In this document: piece by piece, positions 21,885-25,627 of the stretch
Layout: each line of letters starts with the position of its first letter
Position numbering within the stretch: the first letter of the stretch is position 1
DNA from: Zestomicrobium sp964482405
GTDB lineage: Archaea > Thermoproteota > Thermoprotei_A > Sulfolobales > NBVN01
Reading direction: 5' to 3'
DNA length: 25,627 bases
Assembly (NCBI GenBank): GCA_964482405.1
Contig: CAYZXH010000023.1
Span: 1 to 25,627, forward strand
Position numbers and translations under genes: made by a program
Notes under the pieces: generated by a model
What the model was told of the DNA's origin: nothing
The model's input: the letters and a program-made list of their open reading frames with translations, nothing else
The model's database searches: none

Positions 21885-22421
21885 CTAGACACCACTTAAG
21901 CACTTCTCGAGCTCACATTCTATACTCAGCAACTTTCTTATTAAGCTATCATCGCATGAGAAAGCTTCTCTCAAACTACTTAGGGTTGAGGTAAGGTATC
22001 TTCCAGTGCTGACTGGATAAGCCCTCACGTTGATGCTGTAAGGTGTGGTCGAGATCTCAAGCATCAACTCAACACCATCGGAGCGCTTCACACATAAAGT
22101 CTTACCGCTTACAGTAACGCACCTAGTCACGCAAGACTTGATTAGAGCTAACCTCTCGTTCACGTTTCCCGAAATACGCAAGTGGCTGACATACGCGTTT
22201 AAACACTTACACGAACTAATCAGACCTTCTGATTCCCTCAAAAACTTGAGTACGTTACTGACGTATTCGTTGCTGCAGGGTGAGCCCCTGAACCGTAACC
22301 TAGTGAAGTTTGAGGTAGTGTCTGAATGCGTTATCTCACCCTTAAGTTCCTTAACTAGCTTCAGAAACCTTATCAGGTCTTTCCCGACAACAACCACGAA
22401 CTCATTGGTAGTGACGCCCAT
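21885..22421 (-). CDS. cysteine-rich protein of unknown function
   Basis: 178 residues, family not recognised. Nine cysteines (49, 71, 73, 97, 101, 110, 156, 169, 174) are about 5 percent of the protein, far above the usual level. They include C-x-C at 71-73, C-x3-C at 97-101 and C-x4-C at 169-174, and could form disulfides, which some hyperthermophilic crenarchaea make inside the cell, or bind metal. The start FVVVVGKDLIRFLKLVKEL reads as a strand followed by a helix, but no catalytic motif is seen. ATG start with AGGTAAT upstream; 16 bp after dcd and abutting the membrane protein gene. Confidence 0.75.
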   Translation of the reverse strand: MGVTTNEFVVVVGKDLIRFLKLVKELKGEITHSDTTSNFTRLRFRGSPCSNEYVSNVLKFLRESEGLISSCKCLNAYVSHLRISGNVNERLALIKSCVTRCVTVSGKTLCVKRSDGVELMLEISTTPYSINVRAYPVSTGRYLTSTLSSLREAFSCDDSLIRKLLSIECELEKCLSGV

Positions 22422-22437
22422 CTACTAATTACCTATC

Positions 22438-22962
22438 TCAAAACTTAGGTAGCGTCACCCCTTTCTGACCCTGGTATTTACCCTGGTAAGGTCTTAAGAC
22501 CGGGTTAAGCGTTTTCGAGAATATTACGTGAGCGAATCTCTGACCCTTGTATAGCTTTATCGGGAAGGTAGATCCGTGAACTTCTAAAGTCACGTTCCCT
22601 TCGAAACCCGCGTCTATTATCGTGGGAGGTATGGAGAGCCCTAACCTAGCGAAAGAGGATCTGAGCTCGACGAAACCCATTATATCGTTTGGTAACTTAA
22701 CATACTCCAGCGTCGTTAGGAGAACCCTCTCGTTAGGGTAAATCACGAACTCATCACTCCTCAAGACCTCGTAAAACTCGCTCACCTGCTCCTCAGCAAC
22801 GTTCCTAGTATCGAAAACTCTATTCAGAGGCTTCAGCTTAGCTATCTCACCACCAATCCTCAAATCTATACCGTTCTCCCTAACTATTTCCTCATCGTAA
22901 GGAACGATCACCAACCTGCCAGACTTAAGATACCAGGTCAAGTCAAAGTCAGAGAGTATCAC
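22438..22962 (-). CDS. dcd: dCTP deaminase
   Basis: Deaminates dCTP to dUTP, feeding dTMP synthesis. 174 residues by my start, with MILSDFDL at the N-terminus as in the family, the motif VELRSSFARLGL (98-109), the catalytic segment DAGFEGNVTLEV (117-128) and the C-terminal QGKYQGQKGVTLPKF (160-174). Bifunctional dCTP deaminase/dUTPase enzymes share these motifs, so I cannot exclude that activity. I chose GTG 22962 because GGTG lies 6 nt ahead and the family start MILSD follows; the frame is open to 22974. It heads a probable four-gene operon with the cysteine-rich protein, membrane protein and HAD phosphatase. Confidence 0.93.
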   Translation of the reverse strand: MILSDFDLTWYLKSGRLVIVPYDEEIVRENGIDLRIGGEIAKLKPLNRVFDTRNVAEEQVSEFYEVLRSDEFVIYPNERVLLTTLEYVKLPNDIMGFVELRSSFARLGLSIPPTIIDAGFEGNVTLEVHGSTFPIKLYKGQRFAHVIFSKTLNPVLRPYQGKYQGQKGVTLPKF

Positions 22963-23026
22963 TGCACACACCACAGAACAAAATAATAAGGGAAATTAAA
23001 GCATGCTGTCTAGAGCGGACACGCAA

Positions 23027-23500
23027 CTACTTAATTCTAGCTACCTCTATTAAATGGTTAGGCCACGGAGCTAAGGTGTACTTCTTAAGCCACTCCGTGT
23101 CTAGGTTTAGCTTCTTCAATTCTTCAACGATATTCTTGATTAGCTTATGAGGTAATTTTCCGGAGATAACTGCAGGGCAATCTAGATCTAAGTAAACAAC
23201 CTTCTCGCCCGTCTTGAAGTCGTAGTATATGATCACAGGCCATAACCTGCAGTCAAGGGGTCTCATAAAATATATGGAACACTTACCGAGGTTATCTAAG
23301 TACGGGCAGGGGTGACCGTCCCTCGACCCTATAGCTTTCACACTCCCGAGTTCTGTGTTGATCAAGAAGCTAACATCTTCGAAATCCTTCTCTTCCTCCG
23401 GGAGGAGTACGGCGTAGAAACGCCTGCAACAATTGACTTCACAACCAGAGCATACAGGACTAAAATCTACGAAATCAAATCTCTCAGAGAGTTTATTCAT
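23027..23500 (-). CDS. YkgJ-family cysteine cluster protein
   Basis: 157 residues with the CxxCxxxCC cluster of the YkgJ/UPF0153 family (zinc- or iron-chelating) at C17, C20, C24 and C25, a second group C65 and C74 in HPCPYL and GKCSIY, and C84 in RPLDCRLWP; another cysteine is near 108. The pattern CPYL-x-GKCSIY-x-RPLxCR is diagnostic. The function is unknown in most organisms; a metal cluster is likely. ATG at 23500. The predicted promoter (minus strand TTTTTAAG at about 23533-23545) is followed by the dyad GGGTA GA TACCC (23505-23516), directly ahead of the start. Confidence 0.88.
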   Translation of the reverse strand: MNKLSERFDFVDFSPVCSGCEVNCCRRFYAVLLPEEEKDFEDVSFLINTELGSVKAIGSRDGHPCPYLDNLGKCSIYFMRPLDCRLWPVIIYYDFKTGEKVVYLDLDCPAVISGKLPHKLIKNIVEELKKLNLDTEWLKKYTLAPWPNHLIEVARIK

Positions 23501-23504
23501 GTCT

Positions 23505-23516
23505 GGGTATCTACCC
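23505..23516 (-). promoter_or_regulatory. short inverted repeat before the YkgJ-type gene
   Basis: GGGTA and TACCC flank a 2-bp centre, 5 bp ahead of the ATG and about 30 bp below a TATA-like box. It overlaps the predicted transcription start, so it could be an operator or a leader hairpin. Confidence 0.3.
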
Positions 23517-23587
23517 GTCTCTCATATAGTTTGCCTACTTAAAAATTCTTAAAGTGATCCTAACCACCCAGAACGTAATGACCTACA

Positions 23588-23830
23588 CTAAATTATCTTC
23601 TTAGCAACCCTATCCGCTTTCTCCTTAAGTATCTTAGAATATTCTTCGGCGACCCTATCAGCAACCCTTTCTAACTCAGAAGGTTCTAGACTCTCTAAAA
23701 CTTTCTTAACGAACTTCAAGGCACACGCCTTACTATGAAAATTATAAGTACTTCTCCCAAAGCTTATGAGGATCCCTTGACCCACACTAAACTTTCTACC
23801 ACACACGACACACACAAGCTTCTCACCCAA
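23588..23830 (-). CDS. small zinc-finger (TRASH-like) protein
   Basis: 80 residues by my start. C7-x2-C10 in CVVCGRK, and later H32-x3-C36 in NFHSKACALKF, form a treble-clef type site as in TRASH/YHS-like metal-binding domains. The remainder is a charged amphipathic helix with repeated VADRVAEEY and KADRVAKK. TTG at 23830 follows GGGTG by about 7 nt; GTG at 23815 follows GGTGA by a similar distance and is equally possible, and the frame up to 23899 runs through the promoter (minus strand ATAAAATATT, about 23867-23877). It may sense or carry metal; no partner is evident. Confidence 0.7.
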   Translation of the reverse strand: MGEKLVCVVCGRKFSVGQGILISFGRSTYNFHSKACALKFVKKVLESLEPSELERVADRVAEEYSKILKEKADRVAKKII

Positions 23831-24168
23831 GATAACACACCCAAAAGAACTATTGCTCTTCAAATAATATTTTATGTACCGCGTATTTGACGTTAACACG
23901 TCAGCACTAATAATTCAGTGTCTGCGGCGTGAACCTCCTGACGTCGACCTCAACCCCTTTAGATGAGGGTATTTCGTCGTTGAACCAACAACCACCCACG
24001 ATTTTGCAGAAGCACTGAAATCTCATGAAGCGTGAGCGAGGTGGAGGTTAATTGAGAATAAAATACTAAAAGCGAGTATTTATGAACTAAAGACAGTCTA
24101 TGTGTCTTTACTCATTACTCTCATTCTTATTAGCTTACAGTAACGTATATGTGTTAGGGAAGTCTCAA
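23831..24168. other. gene-poor intergenic stretch
   Basis: About 340 bp between divergent genes. It holds the TATA-like box of the zinc-finger gene (about 23867-23877), AT-rich elements near 24059-24084, and TCTTATTAG (about 24124-24132), which fits transcription of the amidohydrolase. I looked for C/D box motifs, tRNA-like folds and longer reading frames and see no convincing one. Confidence 0.5.
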
Positions 24169-25527
24169 ATGGAGTTTGTAGATACAATCGTGGAAGGGAA
24201 GTATGTCATAACTCTCGATCAGTTTAATCGTGTCATTCCCAGAGGAGCTATAGCGATTAAAGATGGTTTTATAGTAGATGTAGGCGAAAGTAACGATATT
24301 CGCGGGAGGTATGTGGCTGATGAAATTATAGAGAGGAAGCACCATATTATTATCCCGGGCTTAGTGGATTGCCATACACATACCCAACAATACTTACTCA
24401 GATCAGCTATAAACGACGTGATGCTTCAGCTACCTCCCGTCTGGACCAAGTTATTAGTTCCTTTCGAGAAGATAATGGGTGATGAGCTTGCAAGACTTTC
24501 TTCACAAGCTAGTATAGCAAATATGTTGAAGAACGGGATTACATACTTCATAGAAGCTGGCGCTCCCTATCCGGAAATCCTTGCTCAAGAAGTTGTGAAG
24601 TCCGGGATTAAGGGTGTAGTCACCTACGCGACTTACAACTTATCTGATGGCGACTCTATTGAGTCTGAGAAGGTATTAAAGAAAGTTAGGGAACTCTATA
24701 AGACATACAGTAGCGTGAGTGATAGGTTACGTGTGTGGATGAGCATAAGACAGATCATGATGACTACGGAGGACTTAGTAGATGCCGTTATAGAATTAAG
24801 TAGGGAGTATGGTACCGGTCTCACCCTCCACTTAGGTGAGTATCAGGGTGAGGTAGACTACGCGCTCGCTAAACATGGTCAGAGGCCTCTAGAATATGTG
24901 TTAGAGAGAGGTCTTAAGCACGTTAAGCCCGTAGTCATAGCGCACGGCGTATTCTTCTCCCCAAGTGAGGTAGAATTACTTAAGAAATATGAGTTTGGAG
25001 TTTGTTGGTGTCCTACAGTAGATTCATGGCTCATGGGATTACATTGGGCAGGACTCACGAATCTTCAAGATGTAAGATTAGGGTTAGGCAGTGACGGTGG
25101 AGCTTGGGGCAAATTAGACCTACTTCACGAAGCTAAAATAGCTAAAGCCCTGGGTAAAGCAGTAGCTAACGCCATGACCTACTTCAAAGCAGGCTTAGAT
25201 TCTACCATCTTACTAAATGCGTTGACTGGTTCAAGAGGATCAATAATCATAGAAAACGTGGGGAGAATAGAGAAAGGCTACGCAGCTGATCTCACAATAC
25301 TTAACACTAAATCTACTAAGACATTACCACTCAATAACCCATTAGACCTAGTAGTAAACTACCTTGAAGGAGACGACGTCACAGACGTGCTCGTTAACGG
25401 AAAACTAGTAGTAGAAAACAGTAGGGTAATCACGATAAACGAAGAGAAAGTAATAGAAGAACTCTTAGATAGAGAAGAAGAAATAATGGAAAAACTTAAG
25501 GAATTAATGAAGCAACTTAAGATATGA
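24169..25527 (+). CDS. amidohydrolase, MTA/SAH deaminase (TRZ/ATZ) family
   Basis: Metal-dependent hydrolase of about 452 residues. The metal ligands are visible: HTH in LVDCHTHTQQ (H69, H71), H221 in LTLHLGEY with E224 nearby, H259 in VIAHGVFF, and D309 in GLGSDGGAW. The C-terminal DLTILNTKS with the closing strand VLVNGKLVVEN is the composite domain. The layout matches methylthioadenosine/S-adenosylhomocysteine deaminases and related aminohydrolases; the exact substrate is uncertain. I chose ATG 24169 (MEFVDTIV) with GGGAAG upstream; an ATG at 24100 adds a hydrophobic stretch that is probably not translated. With MtnA in the same window this fits methylthioadenosine salvage, though it could also act on other purines. 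Confidence 0.87.
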   Translation: MEFVDTIVEGKYVITLDQFNRVIPRGAIAIKDGFIVDVGESNDIRGRYVADEIIERKHHIIIPGLVDCHTHTQQYLLRSAINDVMLQLPPVWTKLLVPFEKIMGDELARLSSQASIANMLKNGITYFIEAGAPYPEILAQEVVKSGIKGVVTYATYNLSDGDSIESEKVLKKVRELYKTYSSVSDRLRVWMSIRQIMMTTEDLVDAVIELSREYGTGLTLHLGEYQGEVDYALAKHGQRPLEYVLERGLKHVKPVVIAHGVFFSPSEVELLKKYEFGVCWCPTVDSWLMGLHWAGLTNLQDVRLGLGSDGGAWGKLDLLHEAKIAKALGKAVANAMTYFKAGLDSTILLNALTGSRGSIIIENVGRIEKGYAADLTILNTKSTKTLPLNNPLDLVVNYLEGDDVTDVLVNGKLVVENSRVITINEEKVIEELLDREEEIMEKLKELMKQLKI

Positions 25528-25536
25528 TAATGGTAA

Positions 25537-25572
25537 GATCACAGTAAAGAGAAGCTAGCCTTTAGGGTGATC
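25537..25572 (+). terminator. hairpin after the amidohydrolase gene
   Basis: GATCAC and GTGATC (6 bp) enclose a second stem of TAAAG and CTTTA (5 bp), separated by an AG/GG internal loop, starting 10 nt after the stop codon. A pyrimidine-rich tract follows (CTTGTCTTCCTTTCC, about 25582-25596). It may end the transcript or protect its 3' end. Confidence 0.4.
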
Positions 25573-25603
25573 CTGTTCTAAACAACTTGTCTTCCTTTCC
25601 GCG

Positions 25604-25613
25604 TCTATAAAAG
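25604..25613 (+). promoter_or_regulatory. TATA-like box at window end
   Basis: TCTATAAAAG resembles an archaeal TATA box and would start a transcript on the plus strand beyond the window edge, or on the minus strand near 25584. Confidence 0.35.
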
Positions 25614-25627
25614 ATATTGCTTTAACC

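Noticed and set aside
799..23034. A 15-nt exact repeat CACGCAACTACTTAA at 799-813 and 23020-23034, each at the end of a minus-strand gene
   Set aside because: About one such match is expected by chance in a window of this size, and no further copies or shared structure were found.
23900..24060. Possible small RNA or small gene in the widest spacer
   Set aside because: CUGA-like sequences occur, but without C boxes at proper spacing, and the short frames lack ribosome sites or recognisable sequence.
24100..24168. N-terminal extension of the amidohydrolase with a hydrophobic stretch, suggesting a signal peptide
   Set aside because: Relatives are cytosolic and begin near MEFVDTIV; the ATG at 24169 has a ribosome site and a TATA-like box at the right distance, while 24100 has neither.
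1..25627. tRNA, rRNA, CRISPR arrays, insertion sequences, phage or plasmid genes
   Set aside because: No T-loop consensus in spacers, no spaced direct repeats, no transposase or integrase motifs, and no compositional island were seen on either strand.

Overview
The window looks like the chromosome of a hyperthermophilic crenarchaeon, most likely in or near the Desulfurococcales; the order is my inference from protein character. Supporting signs are topoisomerase VI A and B subunits, deoxyhypusine synthase, eukaryote-type ribosomal proteins S25e and L35Ae, an archaeal ATP-dependent DNA ligase, family 4 uracil-DNA glycosylase, a tRNA endonuclease subunit without catalytic residues (the crenarchaeal heterotetramer type), TATA-box promoters about 25-30 bp ahead of starts, GGTGA-type ribosome sites and many GTG/TTG starts. 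No tRNA, rRNA, CRISPR array, insertion sequence or phage gene is visible. This is a dense housekeeping region.

Layout. 1-180: intergenic with a canonical C/D box guide RNA (minus strand) and a weaker one (plus). 178-786: four-helix membrane protein. 810-1853 (minus): MtnA. 1954-4687: operon of an EndA-like subunit, hisS and deoxyhypusine synthase. 4770-8261: topVIB, topVIA and deoC, the last overlapping topVIA. 8284-11680 (minus): four consecutive genes, each encoding a protein made almost wholly of four CBS modules. 11757-14310 (minus): RqcH/NEMF-type protein overlapping a methyltransferase. 14375-15157 (minus): a winged-helix-like protein and S25e. 15310-18403 (plus): uracil-DNA glycosylase, an unknown coiled-coil protein, a structured intergenic stretch with a possible guide RNA, and DNA ligase. 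18484-18532: second canonical C/D guide RNA, just ahead of L35Ae. 18971-20884 (plus): Mut7-C RNase-type protein, AMMECR1 protein, ThyX. 20910-22962 (minus): dCTP deaminase, cysteine-rich unknown, small membrane protein, HAD phosphatase, probably one operon. 23027-23830 (minus): YkgJ-type cysteine-cluster protein and a small zinc-binding protein. 24169-25527 (plus): amidohydrolase of the MTA/SAH deaminase type.

Themes. Translation and RNA modification dominate (HisRS, EndA-like subunit, DHS, RqcH, S25e, L35Ae, two good C/D guide RNAs). DNA topology and repair follow (Top6, UDG, ligase), then deoxynucleotide metabolism (ThyX, dCTP deaminase, DeoC) and methylthioadenosine salvage (MtnA near one end, the amidohydrolase at the other). 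The least ordinary items are the guide RNAs in the intergenic spaces, the 16-module CBS gene array, and the cysteine-rich unknown protein in the dCTP deaminase operon.
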